DNA of 64,000 nucleotides from the NCBI GenBank assembly GCA_022036555.1, contig CM039120.1, forward strand, positions 34,249,716 through 34,313,715, in the 5' to 3' direction. Source of the stretch: Microstegium vimineum. Lineage: Eukaryota > Streptophyta > Magnoliopsida > Poales > Poaceae. The translations under genes and the position numbers were made by a program. The stretch's first letter is position 1; every line of letters begins with the position of its first letter. Below, piece by piece: positions 1 to 10,519 of the stretch. The notes under the pieces were generated by a model. The model searched no databases. It was not told where the DNA came from and was given only the letters and a program-made list of their open reading frames with translations.

Positions 1-671
1 GAACCACCAAAGATGATATCATCCACGTATATTTGGACAAGAAGAGTGTCTTTGCCTTGCTTGAGGAGAAACAACGTCTTATCTACCGATCCCATTTTAA
101 AGCCCTTAGCAAGCAAAAAAGTTTTTAGCCTATCATACCATGCTCTAGGTGCTTGTTTCAAACCATACAAAGCTTTGTGAAGTCTAAAAACATGGTTTGG
201 AAACTTGGGATTTTCGAAACCAGGAGGTTGTTTAACATAAACTTCCTCCTCTATGTAGCCGTTTAAGAAGGCACTTTTAACATCCATTTGAAAAAGTTTA
301 AAACCCTTAGAAGCCGCAAAAGCTAGAAGGGTTCTAATGGCTTCTAAATGAGCTATGGGAGCAAAGGTTTCCTCATAGTCTATTCCCTCCTTTTGACAAA
401 AGCCTTGAGCTACCAACCTAGCCTTGTTGCACACTACCACCCCATCCTCACTTTGTTTGTTTTTGAAAACTCATTTGGTACCTATGAGGTGGCAACTAGG
501 TGGTGGAGGAACTAAGACCTAAACGCGGTTTCGCTCAAAGTTTTCTAACTCCTCATGCATGGCATTAACCCAATCCGGATCCATCAAAGCGTGTCCAACA
601 TCTCGGGGCTCAAAAGAAGCGACAAAAGCCGAATGAGCAAAGTGTGAAATATAGGACCTGGACCGTGTGAC
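1..671 (-). pseudogene. A1 integrase-RT linker and reverse transcriptase N-terminal part
   Basis: Translated on the minus strand, this holds the start of the copia reverse transcriptase: the LNGYIEEEVYVKQPPGF block, ALYGLKQAPRAWYD, and at the window edge YVDDIIFG, the catalytic YxDD box. Compared with A2 and A5, Trp codons have become stops near 471 (in GTKWVFKN) and near 520 (in NRVWVL), so the frame is closed. The reverse transcriptase would copy element RNA inside virus-like particles. RNase H lies outside the window. Confidence 0.85.
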
Positions 672-1349
672 TCAACGGTCAATGTCGCCAATGATGTTCT
701 CCGGTGTGTGCTGCCGCTGGATGTGGCGGGGAGCCTGTCTGGACAAAGTGGCCTCCACCTCGACAGCAGCTGGAGCTCCCTCAGGTGCAATGGGCACCGA
801 CTGAGGAAGCTGCTCGAATGGCCCCCATGTAGAGGAAATCGTCGGATCGGGACCGTGAGCTGAAGTGGACGTCGCAGGGTCGACGAGGGCAGCCAGTGGA
901 GTTGGCTCGGGATCACCCCAATCGGCATCATCCTGCTCCTCCTCCACAAAGATGCTAGTGGTCACCTCATCATCACCTGCAAGCTCAAAAGCAGTGGAAA
1001 CACAGGGCATAGTCTCATCGAAGGTAATCTCACAAGTCTCCATCACTCGGTTAGTCTCAAGGTTAAGTGCATGATAAGCACGACAGTGAGTAGAATAACC
1101 AAGAAAAATACCGTCAGAAGACTGTGATTCAAATTTATCCAACTTACCGCCCTTTTTGAGGATGAAGCACCTGCACCCAAACACCCGTAGGTGACTTACC
1201 TTGGGTGGTCTCCCAAATCGCAACTCATAAGAAGTCTTCTTCTTGAAAACTCGGAGGAAAATGCGATTGGAAACATAGCAAGCAGAATTGAATGCTTCGG
1301 CCCAATACCGCCTAGGAGTCCTATGCTCATCGAGCATCGTCCTAGACAT
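672..1349 (-). CDS. A1 integrase C-terminal region
   Basis: A 225-codon open stretch beginning just inside the integrase catalytic core and running through the C-terminal part, with the copia-typical FGCRCFILKKGGKLDKFE segment and GIFLGYSTHCRAYHALN (residues about 50-95). A long acidic, Pro/Ser-rich linker toward RT follows. The first Met is internal; the frame is separated from 1389-1862 by a single stop where A5 has Gln (HTPQQNG). Integrase joins element cDNA to host DNA. Fragment of a dead gene. Confidence 0.85.
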   Translation of the reverse strand: MSRTMLDEHRTPRRYWAEAFNSACYVSNRIFLRVFKKKTSYELRFGRPPKVSHLRVFGCRCFILKKGGKLDKFESQSSDGIFLGYSTHCRAYHALNLETNRVMETCEITFDETMPCVSTAFELAGDDEVTTSIFVEEEQDDADWGDPEPTPLAALVDPATSTSAHGPDPTISSTWGPFEQLPQSVPIAPEGAPAAVEVEATLSRQAPRHIQRQHTPENIIGDIDR

Positions 1350-1388
1350 CTCAACAAGGGTCCGATTCTTGCGCTCAACAACACCGTT

Positions 1389-1862
1389 CTACTGGGAAGT
1401 GTGAGGTGAGGAAAATTGGTGATCGAGACCCAAAGAAGAGCAAAGAGTTGCAAATTCAGCATTCTTGAATTCTGTGCCATTGTCACTGCGGATAGCTCTC
1501 ATGGCATTCTTAGGTAGCTCATTTTGCAATCTCAAAATCAGATCTCGAACAAGTGGAAAAGCCTCATCCTTACTCTCCAAAAAGAACACCCAAGAGTATC
1601 TCGAGGAGTCATCAATGACTACAACCACATACCACTTCCCTCCTTCCGACCTGACCCGACCTGGACCAACTGTGTCCATGTCTAAGAGCTCGCCGGGACG
1701 AGTGGTCATGACCTTAGTCACAGGAGGATAGGAAGCGGCAACCATCTTACCAGGCCTGCAAGGATGGCAAACCAAATCTTTCTCAAACTTTAGCTTTGGC
1801 AATCCTTGGATAAGGTCCATTGAGCTAAGCCTTACGAGCAAGTCAAAACTCAAATGTCCCAA
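1389..1862 (-). CDS. A1 integrase N-terminal and catalytic core
   Basis: The frame starts inside the GAG-pre-integrase zinc region: a His in GHLSFDLL and the Cys pair CHPC complete an HHCC finger with residues just upstream. The catalytic core shows Asp in LLDMDTVGP and Asp in IRSDNGTEFKN; the matching Glu (NGVVERKNR) is past a stop codon at the right end of this frame. Known role: strand transfer of the cDNA. The frame breaks mean it is not functional as it stands. Confidence 0.87.
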   Translation of the reverse strand: MGHLSFDLLVRLSSMDLIQGLPKLKFEKDLVCHPCRPGKMVAASYPPVTKVMTTRPGELLDMDTVGPGRVRSEGGKWYVVVVIDDSSRYSWVFFLESKDEAFPLVRDLILRLQNELPKNAMRAIRSDNGTEFKNAEFATLCSSLGLDHQFSSPHTSQ

Positions 1863-1877
1863 TCTCCTATGCCACTT

Positions 1878-2255
1878 TTAAAGCTCGGAAGAAGAACCGG
1901 CAAGAAGACAACGAGAAGGTTCGGAAGAGATAGAAAAATCCTCACGAAAAACCTTGGGTAAAATCCGGCAAACAAGCTCACCACGAGAGTCCAAAATCCG
2001 AGAGAGATTAGGCTTGAAACTCACTTCAAAACTGTCATCAAGGAGTTGCGAAACCGAAAGAAGGTTAAAATGCAAATTCGCAACCAAAGCAACATCCTTG
2101 AGGACAAAAGAAGAGTTCACTCGAATTGACCCTCGGGAGACAACCTTACCTTTACTCTTATCCCCGAATGTGATATACTCGGTGTGGTGCACGGGGTCGA
2201 GGCTGGAGAACCACTTGGAACTTCCGGTCATATGGCGTGAGCATCCGGAATCCAC
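1878..2255 (-). CDS. A1 retroviral-type aspartic protease
   Basis: Begins at the catalytic motif DSGCSRHMTG (Asp-Ser-Gly), followed by ITFGDKSKGKV and LLSVSQLLD blocks typical of copia proteases (125 residues visible). It would cut the Gag-Pol polyprotein. The Met is not a true start; the domain lies inside the polyprotein in a frame different from the end of gag, which overlaps it (2158-2280). Unlike A5, this copy keeps the active-site residues. Confidence 0.87.
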   Translation of the reverse strand: MDSGCSRHMTGSSKWFSSLDPVHHTEYITFGDKSKGKVVSRGSIRVNSSFVLKDVALVANLHFNLLSVSQLLDDSFEVSFKPNLSRILDSRGELVCRILPKVFREDFSISSEPSRCLLAGSSSEL

Positions 2256-2658
2256 AAGCCAAGTCTCCTCCAGTCCTCCTTCCTACATCAAAAAAACACA
2301 TAGGGTAAGCAAACAGACCAACACTGGGGTTAGTAAACTGTGAAGGATACCAGTGTTGTCCCACTTGCCCAAAGAATGGGTTTGGAGAAAAACCAAACAT
2401 CTCCTGTCCCATGGGAGGATAGCGATCACCACGATGGGGAAATTGTGGTCCGCTAAAGAAGGGTGGAGTAAAGCCACTGCCACGAGGCCCATAGTCATAT
2501 GAGTCACGACCGGTACCCAGCCGGGCACGACCACCACGTGGTCTCGCCTCCTGAGGCCTAGCACCTTGAGGCATTGTACCTCTAGGCCTAGTAGTGCGCC
2601 TCCAAACTTCCGGTTCACGCACCCCAACTTGTGTGTGGTACATGTCCTGGTTGTTCAA
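2158..2658 (-). CDS. A1 gag C-terminal Arg/Pro/Gly-rich tail
   Basis: A 166-codon frame with RPRG/ARPQEARPRGG repeats, then aromatic Pro-rich sequence (FFSGPQFPHRGD, GQEMFGFSPNPFFGQ). Low-complexity RG/RP-rich tails in Gag usually bind nucleic acid; that is inference here. It ends in the overlap with the protease frame just past a run of seven T. A stop at about 2670 separates it from the preceding gag piece; A5 has the same tail uninterrupted. Confidence 0.75.
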   Translation of the reverse strand: MNNQDMYHTQVGVREPEVWRRTTRPRGTMPQGARPQEARPRGGRARLGTGRDSYDYGPRGSGFTPPFFSGPQFPHRGDRYPPMGQEMFGFSPNPFFGQVGQHWYPSQFTNPSVGLFAYPMCFFDVGRRTGGDLACGFRMLTPYDRKFQVVLQPRPRAPHRVYHIRG

Positions 2659-2670
2659 CTCAACCTGCCT

Positions 2671-3573
2671 CTAATCATCTCTCTTCCTCCTAAAGCAAAA
2701 CTTAGCCAAGTGCCCATCCCGCTCATAATACTCACAATGGTACCTCACCACACTCTTGGTAGGCACTCTCTTGTTGGGTTGGGTGGCTCTAGCTTTCTTA
2801 GGAAGGGGATCACTAGAGATATCTGGCAGTGTGTCATGTGGGTTGCGAAGATGGTTCGGTTTTGCAATCCACACTTGCTTCTGTGGAGTGGTTTTGGGTG
2901 GCTCTTCAAACACACCATCTCTCACAGGAAACTCAGAGGGGTTGGTAGTCTTAGGTGGAGTGATCTTGGTAAGCTTGGGAGTTGTGGTGGGTTTCTCATT
3001 CTTGCTCAAACCACTGCACTCACTGATCTTACCGAACATGCTATCGTCCTTTCCACCTATAACAAAGCCTACTCCCGTGCTGCCAGCCCTTTTGCATTGG
3101 CTGAGCATCATCCCCAACTGCGGCTCTCGGCAAGACACCCAGCTCAAGATGGACCGAAGGTATGTGTTTTCTTCCTCGGTACACATCTTGTTGTGTATGC
3201 ACGACGCGATCTCAAGCTCCAAAGCCTCAAAGCGTTCCAACTCTCTAGTGCTATCTGAGCTGACCTTCTCTAGCACAACAATCCTAGCATCTCTTTGTGC
3301 CAGCTCAGAACGCAAGCCTAAGCAGGACTTGCACGCACCAAGTAAGCTAGGCCTAGCCTTCAGCTCACTGACCTCCTCAAGTAGAGTGTCATACTTGTCC
3401 TGGAGAGTGACAAGACTAGACATGTGGATAGCACAAGCATCACACTCTACCTGCTCGGTAACCACCACTGACGCCTTAGCAAACTCTAGCTCATGCAGCG
3501 TGCTAAGATACTTAGCCTTGAAATCGTTCCTCTCGCACACGGCATGCTTGAGCAAAGCATCCTGACTCATCAA
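2671..3573 (-). CDS. A1 gag middle part: coiled coil and second zinc knuckle
   Basis: About 300 codons. Residues 1-150 are Leu/Glu/Lys-rich with heptad-like spacing (LHELEFAKA, LEEVSELKA, RIVVLEKVS) and a repeated Cys pattern (CDAC, CKSC), so probably coiled coil. A basic Pro/Thr-rich stretch follows. Near the C-terminus is a second CCHC knuckle, CEYYERDGHLAKFC, in which the second Cys is Tyr; A5 keeps CEYCERDGHLAEFC. Gag extensions of this sort are a Sirevirus trait. Confidence 0.8.
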   Translation of the reverse strand: MMSQDALLKHAVCERNDFKAKYLSTLHELEFAKASVVVTEQVECDACAIHMSSLVTLQDKYDTLLEEVSELKARPSLLGACKSCLGLRSELAQRDARIVVLEKVSSDSTRELERFEALELEIASCIHNKMCTEEENTYLRSILSWVSCREPQLGMMLSQCKRAGSTGVGFVIGGKDDSMFGKISECSGLSKNEKPTTTPKLTKITPPKTTNPSEFPVRDGVFEEPPKTTPQKQVWIAKPNHLRNPHDTLPDISSDPLPKKARATQPNKRVPTKSVVRYHCEYYERDGHLAKFCFRRKRDD

Positions 3574-4840
3574 GGTGTCGTTGAACGACTCAATCTCGAG
3601 AGAGAGAGGGATGCCATGGTGGGTGGTACCTCGGGTGTGTTGGAGTCGTAGTCGTAGTCGGGGCCTTCCTTGCGCTTGCCGACCTTGCCTTCTTCAATCG
3701 CCATGGTGCAAAAGCCACCGTGCTTGGCGTCGGCGTACAAACATAGGACGTTGAGTTTGTCCTCAACCTTTCCCTTGGACTCATCATCGCTCGAAGAAGC
3801 ACCTCCGTTGGAGGAGGCATCGATGTCGTTGAGGGAGGCGAGGAAGGCTCGGTGCTTGGCCTTCACCTTTTCGATCACCTTCTTGGAGGACCTTCGGTGG
3901 TAGCCACCCTTGGGCTTGTGCTTGTCCTCGAAGTGGTGCTCATGCTTGTCCTTGCGCTTGGTGAAGTCGCCCGCAGCTTTCTTGGGGCAGTTTGTGATGA
4001 AGTGATCCTCATCACCGCAATGGTAGCACCCCTTGGCTGAGCCACCACGCCGACAGTTCAAACGGTTGTTGTGAAACCGTGAGAACTTGATGATGACCAA
4101 AGCCAGCTCATCATCTCCAAGAGCCTCCACATGGTCCTCTATAACAGAAATCAAAGACAAAGCGAACAAAGAGTGTGAAGGGTCATAAGAGGAAGAAGAC
4201 GTACCGCCGGGGCCAGAAACCAACGCCATAGAGGGTTTTGACGGGTTATCAAGCTTGGCCCGGGTCTGGTAGTCAATCTCCGAGGACTTGAGCTTGCCGA
4301 ACAGCTCGTCTATGGTCAGGGCATCATAGTCTGGTGACTCCTGAATGGCAGCCACCTTCATCTCCCACACCTTCCGATCAAGAGCATGTAAAAGCTTGAT
4401 AGCCATCTCATGATCATCATAAGGCAAGTTGGCTCGATTAGCACGCATCTTGTTGACGATAGATTGGAAGCGAGTGAACATCCCATCAACAGATTCGCCG
4501 GCCAACTGAGCAAAGTTCTCGTACTCTCTACGGTACGTGTCAAAAAGTCTGGACTTGATCTAAGGGTTGCCCTCATGATATCTCAAGAGTGTTTGCTAGA
4601 TCTCCCGTGCCGTAGTGAGACTCGAAACCCGCTCAAACTCTAGAAGAGACAGACAAGAGAAGAGAATGCTACGGGCTCTTGCGTTTGACGCATGCTGTGT
4701 AATCTGGGCATCGGTGATCCGAGCCTCAAGAACCACGTAGTTCTCATCGAAGTAAGCCGACATGCCCTTAGATCAAGAACCTTCCAATAGGCAAAGTTGG
4801 TTCCATCGAAGTAGGGAGGTTTACCAGCACCTCGCTCCAT
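3570..4840 (-). pseudogene. A1 gag N-terminal part (UBN2-type) with CCHC knuckle
   Basis: Gag forms the particle shell and packages RNA. I start it at the ATG at 4840 (MERGAGKPPYFDGTNFAYW), the copia UBN2-type opening; an upstream in-frame codon is only a TTG. The segment around 4740-4790 has lost about 36 nt and is scrambled relative to A4 and A5, and stops fall near 4562 and 4597. From 4505 to 3570 the frame is open: MFTRFQSIVNKM, LHALDRKVWEMK and the zinc knuckle CYHCGDEDHFITNC at about residue 160, then a Lys/His-rich stretch. Confidence 0.85.
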
Positions 4841-4903
4841 GTCGCCTTCCCGGATCAAGAACCGTGTAAGGTGGATTGATCCTTAACCGTCTCTTATACC
4901 AAT

Positions 4904-6743
4904 TGAAGGACCGAGAACGGCGACCAGAGGGGGGGTGAATGGGAGCCAAATAAAATTCAACTCAAAGACTTGACCCTTGTCCCAAACTCACACCCAAAAC
5001 TTGACCTCGGAAGAACCGACTCGCACACGACCTAACAAGTAGGTGGACACCTTAGGAAGACCCCTAAAAGTGCAGCGGAGCGGTCGGAGAAGATGGAGAA
5101 CGATCAAAGCCATGAACTCAAAACCGATACACCGAGAGCGGTACTCTCAACCCCTAGAGAGAAGAGGCAAGAGCACACCCAAAAATAATTATGAGAACTG
5201 GTATCAAAAGTACCTAATCAGGTTCCTTATGTGAATACGAATCCAACGCAACAAACGGAACTTGATTCGGAGTCCGGACGAGAGAGAAACGGCCAAAACA
5301 GCGACAGAGAAAATTCTGAAAACCTTGCTGGAAGGGCAACGGATGCTGGTGACGGACGCTGCAGAGGGCGACGGACTGACGGACGCTGCTCTGTCAGGAG
5401 GGTTCGATGCTAAAAAACTAGCCCGAAAACAGCCACAGCGACGGACGATCGCGACGGACGCTGTCGTCAGCACTACGTAGCATCCGGCGCTTCCGACGGA
5501 CCGTCCGACGCCAAACTCTAGAGCGTCCTACGCCCCCGAAATTTGCACAGCGATCCCGAAAATCGTTTTCTCTCCTCCAAATCTTCCTAAAACTCAACCA
5601 AATGAACTCCAACTGCAACCAAACTTTGTAGGCATGATCCTTGTACAGTTGGGGAGCTAATCCTAAGAAATTATCGCTCAATTTGGTGAGAATTAAAGGG
5701 AAGCAAGGATTTGGGGGAAAAGGGGCAAGAACGAAGAACACCACAAAGAAATTTCCCGATCTACGCACTCGTGAGGTTTGAGGGAATTCCTTCGGTGCAA
5801 AGATGCTCCTCACGAATACGAACAACTTGGTTCAAACGAATTTGCAAGAGCTACTCCCTACAAAGAGAAATCATCACAGGAAAAAGAGGGAGCAAAAGCA
5901 AAATGCAAAGAACACAAGCAAAACGGGGGCACGATCAAGAAGTCGAAGCCACCATGGCTTACGGAGGTTACGGCCTCCAATTCCTCACAACAAAATCAAG
6001 TTCTTACAGAGGTTGGTGAAATCAACCTAGGGATCTCATGAACTAGAGAGAGGGTAGAGAGAGAGAGTTGGGGCAAAATGATTAGGGTTCAAGAGTTGGG
6101 CCCCGCTTCCTTCCGGGAGTTGCCCTCGCCTCATCGCAACCTCCAGGATTCCGCCACGTGCCATTCCCGCTTCCTCGGAAGCTCTGCCTAGGTTTTGAGG
6201 CCCAAACCCAGGAAACCCGCCACCGGTAGCTTTGGGCTCAACTACCGAACCCCGAGTTTTGCGGCACAAACTCGGAAACCGACGCGGATGGTTTTGAGGC
6301 CCAAACCACCAAACCACTCGACGCGAGCCACCTTGTCTTCGCCCGATCGGACTCCGAGTCCCCTGAGCCTCCGCTCGACTCGTGCGTCCACCGTCTTGAC
6401 TCGGTCGACTCGGTCTACCTCCATGTCTTCTCGCACTCGCCGGTGTCATGTACTAGCCACCACGGCTAGTCCGCCGGCGCCCATGGTCGCTCAGTACGAG
6501 CCCCGCTTCCACCCTTCACCACTCTCAATCCATCGTCACGACAAGCCTTTACTCGACCTTCTCCGTGCCATTGACCACTGTCACTAGGCATAACACCTGC
6601 ACACCACAAGCCGATAGACAAGCACACATTTCTGCTTTCGCAGAGGTTAGGGTAAGCCACTCAAACTGAAACACTCACGTGTTGGTCAATCACTCATCAT
6701 CAAAGCTGAACATCCATGGATACTTATCCACCATGTGTTCGCA
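4904..6743 (-). repeat. A1 5' LTR (family A)
   Basis: Minus-strand LTR, 1840 bp, from TGCGAACACATGG (right end) to CTCGGTCCTTCA (left end). A degraded primer site TTGGTATAAGAG lies directly left at 4892-4903 (an intact initiator-Met tRNA site would read TGGTATCAGAGC). Around 5270-5530 it has a cluster of short CG-rich words such as GACGGACGCT. The antisense 393-nt open frame shared with other copies is at 6195-6587. Confidence 0.93.
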
Positions 6744-9600
6744 TTGATGAAGTTGCTTTTATGGAATTTGGCAAATCTATGATCTCTGCTTTATGAGACT
6801 GAATTCTGGCGTTCAGTTTGATTAGTTGAGCCTCTAGCCTAATTTTTTCATCATCCATGACTTTCAGCTCAGACTTCAAAGTTGCTAGTGAGTTCTTGGC
6901 AGCTTGAATTTGGGAGTGTAGGACTTTAGCTTCTTGCTTCTTCAAGGACCTATTATTCTGCAGAACAGTTCTAGAGGCTATATTTTTATTTGCTCTCCTC
7001 ACCACCACAAAATGATCATCAAGGTGGGCTGCAGATTCCAGAAAAGCTTTGAGATTAGATGGAAGGTCTTGGTTGATGAGCTTGAGAAGATCTCTTATCT
7101 GATCCGAGTCTTGGACTAGAGTGTTGATATTCTTGTTCAGCAGACTAGCTATATCCTTCAGCCGAGCTTGATTCTCCACTGACAGAGTATGCTGAGAGGT
7201 GGCTTCTTCACCCTTCTCATTGATGTAGTCCTCAACAATGAAAGAGTAACTGGTAGTCAGTTTGATAGTGTTCTTGAAAGGGGGAGAAGTGTTAGCCGAC
7301 TAGATGAGTGTGCTAAAAGAATAGCTTAAAGCAAGATGTTACCTGCTGTGTTGATTGATCATCAAGATGGATTGTGTCTTGGTCTGGTTGAGGGCTTGAT
7401 TGGATATCCAGAGATGGTGAACCTGGAGCTGGACCAGAGGAAGGTTCTTCTGCTAGATTGTCTATAATTTCATCTATTTTCAATAATGCAGATGATAGAG
7501 TATAAGAACATGAGGTAGATATCATATAAAAAGAAAGAAGTGATTAGCTGAATGATGTTACCAATGTGCTCGGCGGTTTCATGGGCATCTATACCTTTAG
7601 CTTCATGAGCTTATGTATCTTCAATTTCATGAATCTCTACATCTTCAGTAGAGGCTTGAGGAGGAATATCCGCCATTGTTGAGACGTTGCCTGATCCTGG
7701 AATTTCAACATGTGGCTGCAGTAGAGGTGATTGGTATGAGGACAGTCAGAGTTGTTACCGAATGAGATTTATTGCCGAATAAAAGATTCATACCTTGGGA
7801 GACCGCTTGACTTTCTTGGACCTTGTATTTCTAGTCACATTAACATTCTCAAGTGTCTTCCTTTTGCCTTCTCCTCTTGAAGGTGCAGTGGCCGAAACAG
7901 CAAAGGTCTCCATGAAGGTTGCTAGAGTTGGAGCATCAAAACCCAGGACAAGTTTGGGCCTAGCTAAGTAATGCTGGATTACTTTGGGAGGAGGAATGGG
8001 CTCAAAATCCTGTGCATAACCATATGTTAAAATGAGAAGCAAATTCAAAAGCAGAAAATGATAAGTGCAATGAAATTACCTCACTATCAGAGGCAAATTG
8101 GGGCTGCAGATCTTGGCATAGAGAATGCACTGGTATGTTGAAGATGTGATTGTACCATTCTTGCCACCAGGAAGCAAAAAGAGGATGAACATCATCTACT
8201 AGTCCAAATGGAGAGGGTTCATATATTGGCAAGTCCCATCCAAGCTCAAAGACTTTTTAGCTTATGTTTCATTTGTGATCAACTCCCTGAATCTTATGGT
8301 TGTTGAAAAGAAAGGTCTTGGGGGCAACTGTCCACATCCTAGTTGCCTAGCTGCCATGTTTGGGTAGTAGAATTCATAGGTGGATTGCACTAACCTCCCA
8401 TGATGGAATTCGGCTAGCAAGATATAGGGTTTGATGAAGGAGTTGAAGACCTCTATAGACACCTTATCAGAACAGCCAGATTCATAGCTGAATTTGCAAG
8501 GGAGAGTTAAATTATCATTTTCTCTGTAAGGGAGCCAAAGCGCATTGTCAAAACCCTTGAAAAACAGCTTGAAGAGATGACCAATGTCCATGTCAATGCT
8601 GATGAAAGATGTTGCTTCTCCATAAGTTTGACAACCCTTAACTCTTGCCGTGCTGCCTTCAACATAATTGACTGAAGGAAAGCTCAGGTTGTGAAGGGGT
8701 ACAAAGATTATATGATGCATGTATAGTTGCAGCCACATCTGAACAAACCACCAAGGGCCACTTACACAAGAAATCTCCCCACCTTGGTGTATCTGGGCAG
8801 TGATCTGATGCATCATGTGATAAATGGATCCAAGAAGATATTTTCCTAGAGGGATCAGAGTACCTCTAGCTAGGTCCTCAGCCATCATCATATGATTTAA
8901 GGTTGGCTCATTGGATTTTCCACAGAAGATGAATCTGCACAACCACTTGTTCATGAAGGCCCTGCATTCCTTGTCAAGAATAGCGCCGGATGTTTCCATA
9001 TAGGTCTGAATATATTTGACCCATCCACCTTCAGATTTGACAACTTTTTGGCTGTTTTTGCTCTTATATTTGAAGGGATATACTGGTTGTGACACATTCA
9101 AGCCAGTCATCATGAATACATCGGCCAAAGTGAAGGTCATCATGCCATGGACGAAAACAAAGGCATTGATAGCATCAGACCAAAAATGAGAAGCTGCTAT
9201 CAGAAGGGGTTCATCTCTATGCATTTTTTACAAAGATAATTCCAGACAGTGGTTGATGTCTTGATATCCTAGTGGCTGCTACTCTTATCCAGCATCCTCT
9301 GGTACCAGTTTCGCCATCCGGTGATGGGGGAAACGACCAGGTCTTGAAGGTGTTTGGCCATTGGTTTGGCGGCGTGACTCCAGACTTGAAGGGGATTCTT
9401 AAGGTTTCCCATTGGACCAAGAAGGTAGGAATCAGGGTTTGCAGCATAAGGGATCAAAATTTGGTTCTTGTATTCCTTCAAAGAATAATGAAATTAGGAA
9501 GGCAAATGAATCGGGAAAGAAGCAGGAAAGTCAGTCGAGAATTGTCGAATGCGTAGAAGTGAATGAAATTTACCTCTAGAATCTCGTCCTGAGTCGCCAT
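6744..9600 (-). pseudogene. Plant mobile domain (PMD, MAIN-like) gene, broken
   Basis: The main exon (9224-8262, about 320 codons) has the PMD signature: HFWSDAINAFVFVHG, then TLADVFMMTGLNV, a WVKYI block, GGEISCVSGPWWFVQMW and a Trp/aromatic-rich C-terminal half. Minus-strand GT-AG signals suggest exons: MATQDEILE then GGTAAATT at about 9573; an acceptor TTTGAAG at about 9481; a donor GAGGTAATT near 8080 and acceptor GCACAG near 8012. The next exon (7788-8010) is basic, and the last (6744-7179) is a Lys/Gln-rich coiled coil cut by A1. A stop near 9266 and a frame change near 9225 break it. PMD proteins act in gene silencing and are often carried by transposons (family knowledge). Confidence 0.78.
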
Positions 9601-9737
9601 TGAAGACTTGAGGTGAATTCGAGAATGTGTTGGGGCTTGGATTTTTTGAGTGGCGGCTGCGGTATTGAACAATATTGACCTAGGAGAAAGGGGAAGGTTG
9701 TGGTCAATTTCAGAATAAAATGACTTTTATCCCAAAA

Positions 9738-9748
9738 CTGAGGGGGCA
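9738..9748 (+). promoter_or_regulatory. Polypurine tract of the Tat-like element
   Basis: ACTGAGGGGGCA immediately before the LTR-like start TGTGTTAACACTGG, where plus-strand DNA synthesis of an LTR element is primed. Confidence 0.65.
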
Positions 9749-10450
9749 TGTGTTAACACTGGATTTTGGCACGCTTAGGAAGATGACAGTTGGGCCAGTG
9801 CGCAGTAAATTTGCAGAGACAGGTGTTCGGAGCATTCGGCAAGTGTCCATGTGCTTGGCTAATTTCTAAAGATTCGGCAAGTGATCGTGCGGTCGGCTAT
9901 TCTGAGGAAAGGCGGTTTTCCGTTGAAGAAGCGACGGAAGCGGCAAGTAAGAACCGATCGGGTAATAAAGATCGCGACAATTAAGGCAATAAAGACTCCG
10001 AAGGAAACTAAAGTCAAAGATGTCGTATTTTTCCTTTGATATTTTGTAGCTGTCCTTTTAGGACTCCTGTCATGACCAGGGTATAAATATAAATCCTTGG
10101 CCATTGTAAAAAGGGTTCACAACCAAATCAATACAACCGGCCCTGTGCCAACTTTGAGTCTTTTGTCATGTCGTCGAGTTCTTCGAGAGGAATCATCGAT
10201 CCGTTGACCTCCATAAGTCCCGACAACCTTGTTATCATGTCTAGTATCATGCGGTGGATTTAGACATTGATGCAAGTAGTCTTGTTTGTTTTCAATGATC
10301 GTGCGACAGATCCTTGCTTGACAATCAATAAGTCTTCGCTTATGCTTCATTTACGAGTAGATACCGTGCGGCAGGCGTTTGCTCGATATGCTTAGCAAAA
10401 GCAAGATAGTTATCAGCCCTATTAGATTTGACAAGATCTAGTAGATTCAT
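9749..10450 (+). repeat. LTR of the Tat-like element (right end approximate)
   Basis: Starts TGTGTTAACACTGG directly after a PPT and has a TATA box about 330 bp in. It is AT-rich after 10400. No matching LTR copy or target duplication is in the window, so the right end is a guess; CACTA coding sequence resumes at about 10520. Confidence 0.55.
10082..10091 (+). promoter_or_regulatory. TATA box in the Tat-like LTR
   Basis: GGGTATAAATATAAATCC, a strong TATA match about 330 bp into the LTR, with CAACC-type start-like sequence some 40 bp downstream. Confidence 0.6.
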
Positions 10451-10519
10451 TAAGTTATCACGTGTTGCATGTTTTAGATATTTTATATATTTGTAATACT
10501 CCTTTGCCCAATTTATATT

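Larger units (their letters stand above)
1..6743 (-). mobile_element. Family A Sirevirus-like Ty1/copia element A1, 3' part beyond window edge
   Basis: On the minus strand this reads 5' LTR (6743-4904), primer binding site, gag, protease, integrase and the start of reverse transcriptase, which runs off at base 1. The order PR-INT-RT is that of Ty1/copia. The large gag with two zinc knuckles and a coiled-coil stretch, and the closeness of the polymerase to Opie/SIRE-type proteins, place it with the Sireviruses (family knowledge). Reading frames hold several stops and frameshifts, so the copy is dead. It is inserted in the PMD gene of the Tat-like element; the base run TTGAT directly right of the LTR is the expected target duplication, but its partner lies outside the window. 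Confidence 0.93.
6744..10500 (+). mobile_element. Tat-like Ty3/gypsy remnant with antisense PMD gene
   Basis: The right part shows a purine tract ACTGAGGGGGCA followed by an LTR-like start TGTGTTAACACTGG and a TATA box, all on the plus strand, so this is the 3' end of an LTR retrotransposon. The 3 kb before the PPT hold no gag-pol but a PMD gene on the minus strand. Extra antisense frames between integrase and PPT are known in the Tat lineage of plant gypsy elements; assigning it to Tat rests on that layout and not on any polymerase sequence. The left part is cut off by A1. The right end lies somewhere in 10400-10530. Confidence 0.6.

Noticed and set aside
2566..3565. Plus-strand frames of 230 and 269 codons
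   Set aside because: They are shadows of the A1 gag on the minus strand; their translations match nothing, while the minus strand shows zinc-knuckle and coiled-coil blocks.
5711..6041. Overlapping frames in the A1 LTR as genes
   Set aside because: They lie in the U5-side part of the LTR, are not conserved in length among copies and look like chance frames.
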